Source: an uncultured Porticoccus sp.
GTDB taxonomy: Bacteria > Pseudomonadota > Gammaproteobacteria > Pseudomonadales > Porticoccaceae
Length of the DNA: 64,000 nucleotides
Assembly (NCBI GenBank): GCA_947259505.1
Contig: CAMYLT010000002.1
Location: forward strand, 124,001-188,000
Direction of reading: 5' to 3'
Positions 1 to 8,879 of this stretch are shown one piece after another. The translations under genes and the position numbers were made by a program. The notes beneath the pieces were generated by a model, which did no database searches, was not told where the DNA came from, and saw nothing but the letters and a program-made list of their open reading frames with translations. The number at the start of each line of letters is the position of its first letter. The first letter of the stretch is position 1.

Positions 1-1192
1 CAAGCTCCGCGATCCAGTCCTGGTTGGGCCTTAAGCGCTCCGGCAAATCGGACCATTTAACTGTTTGTCTGGGATAAAGAATTGACATCCGTTCGATCAG
101 GTTGGACAACTCGCGAACGTTGCCTGGCCAGTAATACTTACACAGTGCTGCCACAGCACATTCGTTAAGTTTGAGTGCACCCCTTTTTTCCCTGACCAGC
201 TTATTGATAAATTCCCGAATTAGAATTGGAATATCAGCGACACGTTCACGTAATGGCGGCATTTCAATGGGAAATACATTGAGTCGGTAGTAGAGGTCCA
301 TACGAAATTTTCCCTCTGTAACCAACTGCTCGAGATTATGGTGGGTGGCCGCAATAATTCTCACATCAACTGAAATGGAACGACTGCTACCGACACGCTC
401 AAATGTTCTTTCCTGGATAACACGCAACAATTTCACTTGCATGCTCAACGGCATGTCACCTATTTCATCGAGAAATAATGTACCACCGTCCGCGATCTCG
501 AAACGCCCCTGCCTGGCGCTAATAGCACCGGTAAACGAGCCCTTTTCATGGCCGAATAACTCCGACTCCAGCAAGTCAGGCGGTATGGCTCCGCAATTCA
601 CAGGAACGAACGGTTTATCAGCACGAGTTGAAAAACGGTGGGTATTGCGGGCAACCACTTCTTTGCCCGTGCCCGATTCCCCCAGAATCAAAACAGTGGC
701 ATCGGTCGCTGCCACCTGTTTAATCATCTCCCTGACATGGTTAATGCGTTGGCTATTCCCCGCAAGGTGTTTATACAATGCGCCAAATTGATCAACTCTG
801 ATGTTTTGTGACGACTGCATAAACAGCTCTGTTTCCTGAACCACGTTTACAAGTTCAGAATAACTAGGAGGAAAATTCAGGGTACCGAAAAAATGCTTTT
901 CCAAATGAGCTGGCAGAGCAGCCCCCTGATATCTTTGAAGAAAATAAATCGGAAGGGATTTGGGTTGTTCAGTTAGCAGGTCGAGAACAGCCGTCAGCCG
1001 AGCTTCATTCAACTCAGTGATGAGAACAGGAAAAATTTCAACGGCCTCCGGATCGTTGACAAGCTCCAGCAACCGGGCCTCATCGATGACCGCATCCGCT
1101 CGATATTCAAGAAAGTTAACCAGCGAAGCAACCTGGCGTATATCCTCTACATCCCCACCAAAAACAACCATCCGTTGCGCTACTACTGACAT
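1..1192 (-). CDS. fleQ: Flagellar master regulator FleQ (sigma-54 activator), 3' end cut by window edge
   Basis: Enhancer-binding AAA+ activator that starts the flagellar cascade; in Pseudomonas FleQ also binds c-di-GMP. Translation from the ATG at 1192 gives 397 residues before the window edge. Seen: an N-terminal receiver-like FleQ domain (about 1-120), Walker A GESGTGKE (171-178), the sigma-54 contact loop as GSFTGA (218-223, usually GAFTGA), Walker B LFLDEIGD (239-246), and the arginine-finger segment. The C-terminal Fis-type helix-turn-helix lies beyond position 1. It sits beside fliT/fliS and an atypical PilZ gene, the usual place of fleQ in polarly flagellated gammaproteobacteria. About 180 bp separates it from the next gene upstream, so it probably has its own promoter. 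Confidence 0.95.
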   Translation of the reverse strand, partial: MSVVAQRMVVFGGDVEDIRQVASLVNFLEYRADAVIDEARLLELVNDPEAVEIFPVLITELNEARLTAVLDLLTEQPKSLPIYFLQRYQGAALPAHLEKHFFGTLNFPPSYSELVNVVQETELFMQSSQNIRVDQFGALYKHLAGNSQRINHVREMIKQVAATDATVLILGESGTGKEVVARNTHRFSTRADKPFVPVNCGAIPPDLLESELFGHEKGSFTGAISARQGRFEIADGGTLFLDEIGDMPLSMQVKLLRVIQERTFERVGSSRSISVDVRIIAATHHNLEQLVTEGKFRMDLYYRLNVFPIEMPPLRERVADIPILIREFINKLVREKRGALKLNECAVAALCKYYWPGNVRELSNLIERMSILYPRQTVKWSDLPERLRPNQDWIAEL

Positions 1193-1372
1193 CTTTCCTG
1201 TCGCCTTTTTTATGCGATTCGTTATTAGGGGGAGCTAGAACCTACCAAGTGGCTCAATTCTCGGAAATGTTCTGGGCACGCTGAAAGATAAAACTGTTAT
1301 AAACCAATCGGTCAAGTATTCTAAATTCACTTGCCCCAATGTCAAGTTTATGGCGCTTTTTCTACTACAGCC

Positions 1373-1954
1373 TCAACTCTCTTTCTTTGCGTCAGAATTA
1401 GCGGCTTTTTTAAACGCAACTTCACGACGATGATGCCGAAAAATGAGTTTATCCAACCACTGTTGAACTGGCCCACTTAAGCCCACGAAATTCACTCGTG
1501 CTTTGCCGCTGGCAAAATCATCCACAGATGTGACAACCTGGCCATAAAAACACAACGGTTTAGGTGTTCCGTGCTGGATATAGAGCTGTACAAATATCAT
1601 TTTATTTGGTGGAGGCACGTTATCTGCCCCCCACATCACTTCGCCTGAAGTCACGGTAACCCGACAAATATCCGGGATATCCAGCTGCTTGTAGACCAAC
1701 TGACTAACCAAATCCAAAACAAGGTTGAGCTTTAAGTCGAGGCGAGCAATTTCATGGGACAGACCTGGAGCGACATCAGACAGATCTTTGGTAAATTCAC
1801 TGATTGCAGAGACTGCCCTCAGAAAAGATTCGTTGGATTCATTAACCAGAGCCAAGTGGGAATCGTCTGGGTGATAATCAACCACCTTCCAAGAAATAGA
1901 CATGTTATCTGTATAGGCTAAACCCGTCACAGATTCTTCAATGTCTTCTTTCAC
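1373..1954 (-). CDS. Atypical (tPilZ-like) c-di-GMP receptor domain protein
   Basis: 193-residue soluble protein with no signal peptide. The pattern matches the atypical PilZ group (tetrameric PilZ, cyclic-di-GMP receptor): an alpha-helical middle (DLKLNLVLDLVSQLV), a beta-barrel-like segment ending in GQVV, and a conserved tail with a Phe-x-Gly-Leu motif followed by basic IFRHHRR (about 173-179). I see no canonical RxxxR/DxSxxG pair, as expected for this group. It lies between fliT and fleQ, where Pseudomonas carries fleP, so a role in c-di-GMP control of flagellar synthesis or function is inferred. The family call is good; the function is not shown. Confidence 0.72.
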   Translation of the reverse strand: MKEDIEESVTGLAYTDNMSISWKVVDYHPDDSHLALVNESNESFLRAVSAISEFTKDLSDVAPGLSHEIARLDLKLNLVLDLVSQLVYKQLDIPDICRVTVTSGEVMWGADNVPPPNKMIFVQLYIQHGTPKPLCFYGQVVTSVDDFASGKARVNFVGLSGPVQQWLDKLIFRHHRREVAFKKAANSDAKKES

Positions 1955-2106
1955 CTGTTAGCCCCTTTTAAGCTCAGAACCGTCCGACGACGCCCACTGA
2001 ACATTCTAGGCCAATACACCTGCTAAGAGGAAACAAACAAATTAAAATACATTTCCCATTCTGTGAAATGTTTAAACCAGCACTCTACACAACCTCATGG
2101 CCAGCT

Positions 2107-2466
2107 TTATACGCGGTTCATGTCGACGACACCGTAACTCTCAGCAGCCCGGCGTCGCTTGGAATGCTCCCGCCCCTGCGCCATGACTTGAGTGCGTGCA
2201 TCTTTAAGGCAGGACATTAGCTCTTCGTTGAGGTGCAGCAAAGCTGCTATTGCCTCAGCGATCAGTGCGGAATCAGCCGCCATCGCAGTCGCCGAAAAAC
2301 AGGCCGCCAAATCTTCCCTGCGCTGCAGTTCTAATTCAGTGACTTTCGCCCACTCTCCAGACTTTGCCAGCCCAAGCATCTGTTGGGTTTTCGTCAATGC
2401 ACCCGCCAAGTGACGGCACTGTTGAGCCTGGGTTAGCGGGAGGCTTTGCGGTAGTGCAGCATTCAT
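2107..2466 (-). CDS. fliT: FliT-like flagellar export chaperone
   Basis: 119-residue, mostly helical protein directly after fliS, overlapping its stop by 4 bp (ATGA), which suggests translational coupling. FliT proteins bind the filament cap FliD in the cytoplasm and keep it export-competent. Sequence similarity in this family is weak; the call rests on size, helix content (long central amphipathic helices with LELQRREDL, about 45-53) and position after fliD-fliS. A fleP-type pilus-length protein, found at this place in Pseudomonas, is the main alternative. Confidence 0.7.
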   Translation of the reverse strand: MNAALPQSLPLTQAQQCRHLAGALTKTQQMLGLAKSGEWAKVTELELQRREDLAACFSATAMAADSALIAEAIAALLHLNEELMSCLKDARTQVMAQGREHSKRRRAAESYGVVDMNRV

Positions 2467-2864
2467 GAGCGACTATTCCTGACACTTGCAGGCACGGACT
2501 CCCAGCCAGACTTTATTTCCCGAAGTAGCTCACTGACTTCATCTAGAATGGTCACATCAGATGAAACATTGGCTTCAATTAACCGGCGCTCAATATAGTC
2601 ATAAAGTGCTCCCAGATTAACGGCAATCTCTCCTCCTTTATCGTAATCAAGGCTGGCCCGCATACTGTCCAGGATCGTAATCACACTGCTCAGCAGCTCA
2701 CCTTTCCGAGCAACCTCATTACGACTGATAGAACCTTTCGCCGAAGCCAGTCTATCCAGTGCGCCATCAAGCAGTTTGGTAATCAACTGATGAGGTGTCG
2801 CATCCTCTATACCACTCTGCAAACTGACACTCTTGTACTGGTTTAAAGCTGATGCGTAGTTCAT
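2463..2864 (-). CDS. fliS: Flagellin export chaperone FliS
   Basis: 133 residues. FliS binds the C-terminal helix of flagellin in the cytoplasm, stops premature polymerisation and hands it to the FlhA export gate. The N-terminus (MNYASALNQYKSVSLQSG) is the family signature, followed by TPHQLI and the helical bundle with LDYDKGGEIAVNLGALYDYI (about 75-94). Length is typical. It lies 24 bp after fliD and overlaps fliT by 4 bp, so fliD-fliS-fliT form one operon, probably read from the sigma-54 site at 5005-5022. Confidence 0.94.
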   Translation of the reverse strand: MNYASALNQYKSVSLQSGIEDATPHQLITKLLDGALDRLASAKGSISRNEVARKGELLSSVITILDSMRASLDYDKGGEIAVNLGALYDYIERRLIEANVSSDVTILDEVSELLREIKSGWESVPASVRNSRS

Positions 2865-2888
2865 TGGCTACCTCTTTACTTAACCTGA

Positions 2889-4928
2889 TTATGATTTGTT
2901 CAGCAACTGACCCGACCCTGGCAACGAAGTCAATTGTTGTGTCAAGAAATCGCTGGTGGTCTGGAGTTGCGCTAAAAGGGAGTCCAGCGCGTTAAACTGG
3001 GATCGATACCGCAGTTCAAGTGCTTCCATTCTTCTGTTCAGTACCTCACGCTGATCTTTAATATCTTCGATTCTGGACTCTATGCCGTCAGTCCGTGAGG
3101 TGAAGACGCCACTAGCCCCCAAGAATGTTGTAATCAATGAATTGAGCTGATTTGCTATGCCACGGGAAAAGGAAACAACACCGCGACTACCAACACTCCC
3201 GCCATCAATCAGTAATTTCAACCCCGCCGCTTCGCTTCCGGATGCTCCTGTCAAAAACTGACCAGATCCCGTGGCGGCTACTCCACCAATCGTACCCGCC
3301 ACATCCAGCCCACTCGAACCGACACCTGCAGATAATCCGAGCTGGGTAGCAGTGTTGGTATCCACCGTGAGGATTTCCACAGCAGATGACGCGCCATACC
3401 GCTCAGAGACAAGCTCAAAATGACCGCTATTGAAACTCACAATAACAGCGAAGCCATTACCCCTTAATGTTTGGTCGCCGTTAATTCGAGCCTGCAACTC
3501 TGCAGCCAGTGCGTCTCCACTAGCGTAGCTGCCCTGAGTAATAGAAAGTATTCCAGAAGCAACACCATTAATACGAACTGAAAACTCATCGTTGTCGGCA
3601 CCAATAACCAGAGGGAAAGAGGTGGCTGCTCCAGACAACTGTCCGCGCGTCGCCATCTGGGTGATGTTAACGTCATAGTTACCGACAACTGTTGCAGAAG
3701 AGGAGGTAATGTAGCCAATATTGTCATCGACAGGACGGGCGATAGCAGCAAAAAGACTGACCACATCATCAAAGTGATTGGTCAACTGATTTTCAAGACG
3801 AGTGCTATCAATCGCTAGCCCGCCATCTTCTTTAGTCGTCACGCCCAACTCACTCAAGCTGCTAAAGGCACCCCCGACTCCATCAACAGCACTCCCAATC
3901 ATCTGTCTGACCTGACTGGCAATGGAGCGCGCTGAAAAATCACCCTGCAACGGACCAGCTTTACCTGTCTCGGCATCGTAGGATGTGAGGCTGTTGAACG
4001 TTGAAATAAATTGGTTATAGCCGTTAACAAAACTTTCTATGGCTGTCCGAACACTTTTGTGATCTTCAGAAACTGATAGTGTAACGGGGATACCATCTGT
4101 CTCTTCTTTTAGACTGATGCTCAACCCTTCAAGAACGTCATCGGCCGTACTGCTGCTGCTACTGACGGACAATCCATTAACAGTAAACAGCGCGTCCTGA
4201 GCAGCAAGGGTCTGCGAGAGATGGGTAGCATTGCTATTAAAAGACAATGCAGACAATCCGCTGTTATCCAGGTCATTGCTGTCACCGTCGCCTGAAACAC
4301 TAATCTCCAGACTGTTCTCTGCACCAGTCTCGTTTGACGCCAGCAGTAAACGATAACCCGTACCGTCATTGACAATCACTGCATTCACGCCAATATCGGC
4401 ATCATTAATAGCATCTCGCAAACCCGCCAGTGTGTTATTACTGGAATCGATGGTCAGCGTAGCTGCTCCTTTATCAGGATTTACAGCAAAACTGTTGTAA
4501 CTCTCCGGCCCCGGGACTGGGGAAACGTAATCAGTGGTTCCAAAACGGATCGTTATGGTTCCCGTGCCCAATGCCTCTGAATCACTCCCATAACTACCAC
4601 TCGCCAGAGAGTGAGCCTTGGCAAGTTGCGTAACAGCGACGGAGTAACTTCCAGGCGCAGCATCACCTGTCGCCGACACAGAAACCGCGCCAGCATCTGA
4701 GGATGAAGTGGTATTTTTCCCAAAGGTTGCCAAGGAGTTAAGGCTGGAAAGACTACTTTGAAAGGTAGACAGCGCACTTTTCAGGCTGCCAAAACCAGAC
4801 AATTCGGCAGTCAGTACTGATTCACGATTAACCAGACGACTCTCAACTGGGGCGCGCTCTGAAGCCACCAACTGAGAAACCAGTGACTCAATATCCAGTC
4901 CCGAGCCGATACCCGTGGCTGTCAACAT
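2889..4928 (-). CDS. fliD: Filament cap protein FliD, enlarged
   Basis: FliD caps the filament and folds incoming flagellin. At 679 residues it is much longer than the common 450-480. The N-terminal hook-associated-2 domain is clear (GIGSGLDIESLVSQLVASERAP), and the C-terminal coiled-coil that makes the cap ring is present (about 620-670, IKDQREVLNRRMEALELRYRSQF). The extra length seems to come from a second hook-IN-like module at about 410-570 (starting GNYDVNITQMATRG), resembling the module at about 90-200 (PGSYSVAVTQLAKAH). This suggests an internal duplication that extends the exposed part of the cap. First gene of fliD-fliS-fliT. Confidence 0.93.
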   Translation of the reverse strand: MLTATGIGSGLDIESLVSQLVASERAPVESRLVNRESVLTAELSGFGSLKSALSTFQSSLSSLNSLATFGKNTTSSSDAGAVSVSATGDAAPGSYSVAVTQLAKAHSLASGSYGSDSEALGTGTITIRFGTTDYVSPVPGPESYNSFAVNPDKGAATLTIDSSNNTLAGLRDAINDADIGVNAVIVNDGTGYRLLLASNETGAENSLEISVSGDGDSNDLDNSGLSALSFNSNATHLSQTLAAQDALFTVNGLSVSSSSSTADDVLEGLSISLKEETDGIPVTLSVSEDHKSVRTAIESFVNGYNQFISTFNSLTSYDAETGKAGPLQGDFSARSIASQVRQMIGSAVDGVGGAFSSLSELGVTTKEDGGLAIDSTRLENQLTNHFDDVVSLFAAIARPVDDNIGYITSSSATVVGNYDVNITQMATRGQLSGAATSFPLVIGADNDEFSVRINGVASGILSITQGSYASGDALAAELQARINGDQTLRGNGFAVIVSFNSGHFELVSERYGASSAVEILTVDTNTATQLGLSAGVGSSGLDVAGTIGGVAATGSGQFLTGASGSEAAGLKLLIDGGSVGSRGVVSFSRGIANQLNSLITTFLGASGVFTSRTDGIESRIEDIKDQREVLNRRMEALELRYRSQFNALDSLLAQLQTTSDFLTQQLTSLPGSGQLLNKS

Positions 4929-5004
4929 TTGTCATCTCCTAAACCACAAACAGTTCGTCTGCTGCACATAACCTTGCCTTGACCAACATGAAACCTATAT
5001 AGAT

Positions 5005-5022
5005 AAGCAAGGTCAGTGCCAA
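5005..5022 (-). promoter_or_regulatory. Sigma-54 promoter for fliD-fliS-fliT
   Basis: On the minus strand the sequence reads TTGGCACT-GACC-TTGCT, with GG and GC exactly 10 bases apart, a near-perfect -24/-12 element. The predicted start lies about 12 bp further on, leaving a leader of some 65 nt before fliD. FleQ-dependent RpoN control of fliD is known in Pseudomonas. Confidence 0.85.
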
Positions 5023-5037
5023 GTATGTTTACGACAT

Positions 5038-5060
5038 AAAAAAAGAAGCTACTCGCTCCC
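5038..5060 (-). terminator. Intrinsic terminator after flaG
   Basis: On the minus strand GGGAGC-GAGTA-GCTTCT (6-bp stem with two G-U pairs) is followed at once by a run of seven Ts. It overlaps the flaG stop codon and separates fliC-flaG from the fliD promoter. Confidence 0.6.
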
Positions 5061-5435
5061 TTTTAAGAGAAGCCCTTTACTCATCCCAGAGCGAACTTCC
5101 TCGATATAACGCGCCATCGCAACAGCTTCTTCTGCGGGAATTTGACGAACAATTTCATCCGTTTGACTATCTAACACAGTGATGACTGTAGAGCCGCTGT
5201 GCTCATCCACTCTGAATTGCAATTCACGAGAAATACGTTGAATGTAATCGGCAATTTCTGTCACTGCCTGCACGATTTCCACCTCGCTTGGTTGGATTTT
5301 CCCTTCTTCCGGTAAAATATTGCCGTTCACGGACAGCTCTTGCCGGCCAGAAGTAGCCGCTGTCCGGTCTACAGGGATAGATGCGGAAATGACTGAATTC
5401 AAGCCTGATAGTAGGGAACTCGTTATATCTGTCAT
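5049..5435 (-). CDS. flaG: FlaG family flagellar protein
   Basis: 128 residues, cytoplasmic by appearance. FlaG-family proteins are found between flagellin and fliD in polar flagellates and influence filament length; the mechanism is unsettled. The conserved C-terminal half is visible: LQFRVDEHSGSTVITVLDSQTDEIVRQIP-like segment at about 70-100, followed by the EEAVAMARYIEE helix. The N-terminal third is variable, as usual. It lies 79 bp after fliC behind a GC-rich hairpin, so it may be transcribed by read-through from the fliC promoter. Confidence 0.9.
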   Translation of the reverse strand: MTDITSSLLSGLNSVISASIPVDRTAATSGRQELSVNGNILPEEGKIQPSEVEIVQAVTEIADYIQRISRELQFRVDEHSGSTVITVLDSQTDEIVRQIPAEEAVAMARYIEEVRSGMSKGLLLKGSE

Positions 5436-5472
5436 GCCACTTCTCCAGACGGAGAGACTTTACGGAAGAATC

Positions 5473-5491
5473 AGGGGGCTTAGTGCCCCCT
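5473..5491 (-). terminator. GC-rich hairpin after fliC (weak terminator or attenuator)
   Basis: AGGGGGC-ttagt-GCCCCCT, a perfect 7-bp stem with a 5-nt loop, 24 bp after the fliC stop. Only a poor T tract follows on the minus strand, so it may act as an mRNA 3' stabiliser or partial terminator that lets some transcription reach flaG. Confidence 0.55.
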
Positions 5492-5514
5492 GCTCCCTAT
5501 CTCACCAAGAACCT

Positions 5515-7272
5515 TTACTGCAACAGTGCCAATACGTTTTGTGGCAGTGCGTTTGCCTGTGCCAGCATGGCAGTACCAGCTTGCTGAAGAATTTGCGCAC
5601 GAGTCAGTGCTGCAGTTTCTGCAGCAAAATCTGCATCCTGAATTCTTGAGCGGGATGCTGTCAGGTTTTCGGAGGTTGTCTGGATACTGGCAATAACAGA
5701 TTCAAAGCGGTTCTGAATCGCACCCAAGGAAGCACGAGAGCTGTTAATCGCCGTCAGGGCACTATCCACAGACAGAATTGCAGCATTTGCTCCAGACACA
5801 GAGGAGATATCTGTATTAGCCAGCGTAGTACCGATCAGTGTATCTGCTGTGGTTGTCCCTGCAGTCAGACCAGCATTAGCAGGAGTGTTGCCAGCGATGA
5901 CCAGATCATCAGCAGCTGAAGTGATGCCGCTGATGACACCGCGATAGGTAGCACCCGTCGCTGCAAGACCTTCGCCAGCGGTTTCAGTTCCACCTTCTGC
6001 CAGCACGATATTGCTGCCATCAGCCTTGGTAATATCCAATGTGGTGGCCGTAGCGGCAGATGCTGTGTAGCCATCAAGAGCGTTGATCAATGCAGCAATT
6101 TCAGTGGCGGTAATCGTGCCATCTGAACCTGCTGCAGTAAGATCCAGCGCAGTACCATCAACGGACAGTGTGTAATCAGGGGCAACTGCTGTGACAGCCG
6201 GGGTGCCGCCAGTAGTTTCTGATTGGGTAACACTAGCCGCTACACCGCCCAGAGTACTGGTACTTGTATCAAATGTGATAGCTGTCCCATCAGCTTTAGA
6301 AAGAACCAAGTCGCCGCCAGCCAGGGTTCCGGAAGTAATGCTGTAAGCACCACCACTATTGGCAATAAATGTCGCAAAATCAGAATTAATTTCTGCTGCA
6401 ACTGCCACTGTAGCGACGGTCTCTGTATCAGCCAGCGTCACATTGGCTGCTTCTACGCCATCAATGGTTAAAATGAACTGCTGACCATTCGCATCTGCTG
6501 TACCGGCAATTGCAGTCACGGTATTTTCAGTCGGCGAAGCAGCAGATCCAGCAGTACCCACTACATCAGCGTAGGCGATACCCGTCTGAGCATTGGTAGC
6601 CGTTGCACTTAGATTAACATCCGCAGCAGTGATAGCATCAGCAATGGCCTTGGCGTCTGCAGTCGCGGAGATAGCATAACCATTGACGGTGAGATCACCA
6701 TCAGTAAAGCCAGACTGAACAGCCGTACCGGCTGCGGCTAAACTAGCACCTGTTGATTGGCCCAAAGATGACGTGCGGGCGCTGGTAATACTAGAGATAC
6801 TAACGGTTTCTCCAGCGTTTGCACCCACCTGGAAAACCTGGGAGGCAAACGTCCCATTCAACAACTTAACGCCGTTAAACGAACTTGTGGAAGCAACACG
6901 ATCAATCTCAGCCACCAGTTCAGAGACTTCAGCCTGAAGGGCCGCACGGTCACTGCTACTGTTAGTGGCGTTAGCCGACTGAACTGCCAGCTCACGGATA
7001 CGCTGCAAGTTGTTGGTAATTTGAGACAAGTCACCTTCTGCCGTTTGAGCCAGAGAGATACCGTCGTTCGCATTACGACCAGCCTGATTCAAACCGCGAA
7101 TTTGCGTAGTAAAACGCTCGGAAATTGCCAAGCCAGCAGCGTCGTCTTTGGCGCTGTTGATACGCAGGCCGGAAGAGAGTCTCTGCAATGCTGTGCTCAA
7201 ATCACCCTGCGAACTATTGAGATTACGCTGAGCAGTCAACGAAGCAATATTCGTATTGATTACCTGTGCCAT
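5515..7272 (-). CDS. fliC: Flagellin FliC
   Basis: 585-residue filament subunit. The conserved N-terminal D0/D1 region ([17 protein letters not shown], then [20 protein letters not shown]) and the C-terminal D1/D0 region (ending [13 protein letters not shown]) are intact. The central 165-485 is a variable, Ala/Thr/Ser/Asp-rich D2/D3 region with almost no Cys or aromatic residues, exposed on the filament surface. Only one flagellin gene is present here. Transcription starts from the sigma-28 promoter at 7376-7402. The export chaperone FliS is encoded in the next operon. Confidence 0.97.
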   Translation of the reverse strand: MAQVINTNIASLTAQRNLNSSQGDLSTALQRLSSGLRINSAKDDAAGLAISERFTTQIRGLNQAGRNANDGISLAQTAEGDLSQITNNLQRIRELAVQSANATNSSSDRAALQAEVSELVAEIDRVASTSSFNGVKLLNGTFASQVFQVGANAGETVSISSITSARTSSLGQSTGASLAAAGTAVQSGFTDGDLTVNGYAISATADAKAIADAITAADVNLSATATNAQTGIAYADVVGTAGSAASPTENTVTAIAGTADANGQQFILTIDGVEAANVTLADTETVATVAVAAEINSDFATFIANSGGAYSITSGTLAGGDLVLSKADGTAITFDTSTSTLGGVAASVTQSETTGGTPAVTAVAPDYTLSVDGTALDLTAAGSDGTITATEIAALINALDGYTASAATATTLDITKADGSNIVLAEGGTETAGEGLAATGATYRGVISGITSAADDLVIAGNTPANAGLTAGTTTADTLIGTTLANTDISSVSGANAAILSVDSALTAINSSRASLGAIQNRFESVIASIQTTSENLTASRSRIQDADFAAETAALTRAQILQQAGTAMLAQANALPQNVLALLQ

Positions 7273-7375
7273 TACTTTATTCCTCTAGCTTGACCGCATC
7301 GCCGGCAATCTCCGGTACCGCGGTAGAAACATGATTGATTAAATTAGGCAGATGCAATCACTGCCAACATTTCAT

Positions 7376-7402
7376 TTATCGGCAGACTTTCGGATTACTT
7401 TA
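7376..7402 (-). promoter_or_regulatory. Sigma-28 (FliA) promoter for fliC
   Basis: On the minus strand TAAAGTAA, 11 bases, then GCCGATAA: a match to the flagellar class IV consensus TAAAGTTT-N11-GCCGATAA, with a perfect -10. It lies about 100 bp before the fliC ATG. The rest of the 393-bp gap (7273-7665) shows no gene; it ends in an AT-rich inverted repeat (7651-7672) over the last codons of flgL. Confidence 0.92.
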
Positions 7403-7665
7403 GAAAGAATTTCACTTTTTTTGCTAATTAACTGTTTTTAATCTTATTTATGAAATATCTGTGCGTTGCATCACAAAACACCCTAATTGCCTACGGCCCC
7501 CGAATCAGAGATTCAGAAACTTGTTATAAGGGAGAAAGGGGCTTTACAAGGGGAGCGGTTAGGCGCTGAAAGGCCTGGACGTAATGGCGAATTAAGCTCA
7601 AGGTAACGGGTTACACCCGGCAGCAACTGCAAAAGACGATAACGAAGAACTCTATAGGAAGAATT

Positions 7666-8868
7666 CTATAGATAGTTAAACAATGACAAGCCCTGCACTT
7701 TGACGTAAACCTGTTGGGCTGCCTGCAACGCGGTAAGTTGTAAATTCAACTCGCTAATAGCCTCGGCGTAATCCAGATCCTGAATACCCGACAATGTCTG
7801 TTGAAGCTGCAAGTTAAAGCTCTCATTAAGGGCTAACTGCCCTTCAACATGATGCATTCGAGTACCCACATCTGCTCTTTTGTTCAACACATGACCAATA
7901 GCCTGATCAAGGTTATTCAACGCACGACCCATTGCATTATTCACGGCCGCCACGCCCGCAGGGGTGTCATCTGCTCCCGCAAGGGAGCCGGCTATCGCCT
8001 GCAACATAGCAAACATCCCTTCCTTTGCGGACGGGGTAATACCTATGCTGTCACCATCTTTCGGCTCACCATCAATACGAATACTGACACCGGGGAAACT
8101 AATTTCACTTCCGCCCACATAATTGCCGTTGGCCACCAAGGTGCTGGACGAATCGCGAACTTCATAGGTAACCGGGTCGGTTGGCAACGCCTGAATAAAT
8201 GAAACTGTGTAGGTATCGGGGATAAAACTGCCACTCACTGAGCTACTGCCCACCACCGCTGTTCCCGTATTCGATGCGGCAGGGCTTACATCAAAAGTGC
8301 CATTACCGTTGCGCAGCGCCATAAAGACGTCGAAGCCGGAATCCCTGACAGCGACCTGGGAAGACTTACCTAACTGCAAAAAGCGTTGCCCATCATCACC
8401 ACTGTAAATGAACTGACCAGCCTGTTGCCCAAAGGGCTCTGTTCCAGCCTGGAATCCGGCAAAAATATATTCACCCTCCGCATCACGGGTGTTGGCAAGG
8501 GATTGAAGCTGACTCAATAGCCCTTCAACCTCTACTGCAGCACTGCGGCGCGTTTCTGCTGACTGTGAAGCGTTGTTGGCCTGAACTACCAACTCCCTAA
8601 CACGCTGAAGAACATTGCCAACATCGGTTAGCACCGTCTCTTCCAGAGCAAGCTGCCCTTCTGCCAGATTGCCATTACGCTGGTATTGATCAACTTGGGA
8701 GAGGTCTTCATTAATGCTGAGAATCTGTACAGCAGCAACGGGATCATCAGATGGCACTAGCAGCTTTTGCCCACTAGCCAATTGTTGCTCTGTTTTCGCC
8801 AGTTTGCTTTGCTGGTCAAGCATCGCTGAGAGGCCTTGCTGGAAAATTTGTACACTCGATAAGCGCAT
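7666..8868 (-). CDS. flgL: Hook-filament junction protein FlgL (HAP3)
   Basis: 400 residues. FlgL joins FlgK to the filament. The N-terminal flagellin-like helix (MRLSSVQIFQQGLSAMLDQQSKLAKTEQQLASG region, with LVPSDDPVAA at about 56-65) and the C-terminal helix ending QVYVKVQGLSLFNYL are typical. The middle (about 180-300) is a variable beta domain. It follows flgK by 11 bp and is the last gene of the long flgB-flgL run. Length is normal. Confidence 0.94.
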   Translation of the reverse strand: MRLSSVQIFQQGLSAMLDQQSKLAKTEQQLASGQKLLVPSDDPVAAVQILSINEDLSQVDQYQRNGNLAEGQLALEETVLTDVGNVLQRVRELVVQANNASQSAETRRSAAVEVEGLLSQLQSLANTRDAEGEYIFAGFQAGTEPFGQQAGQFIYSGDDGQRFLQLGKSSQVAVRDSGFDVFMALRNGNGTFDVSPAASNTGTAVVGSSSVSGSFIPDTYTVSFIQALPTDPVTYEVRDSSSTLVANGNYVGGSEISFPGVSIRIDGEPKDGDSIGITPSAKEGMFAMLQAIAGSLAGADDTPAGVAAVNNAMGRALNNLDQAIGHVLNKRADVGTRMHHVEGQLALNESFNLQLQQTLSGIQDLDYAEAISELNLQLTALQAAQQVYVKVQGLSLFNYL

Positions 8869-8879
8869 AGCGTTAATCT

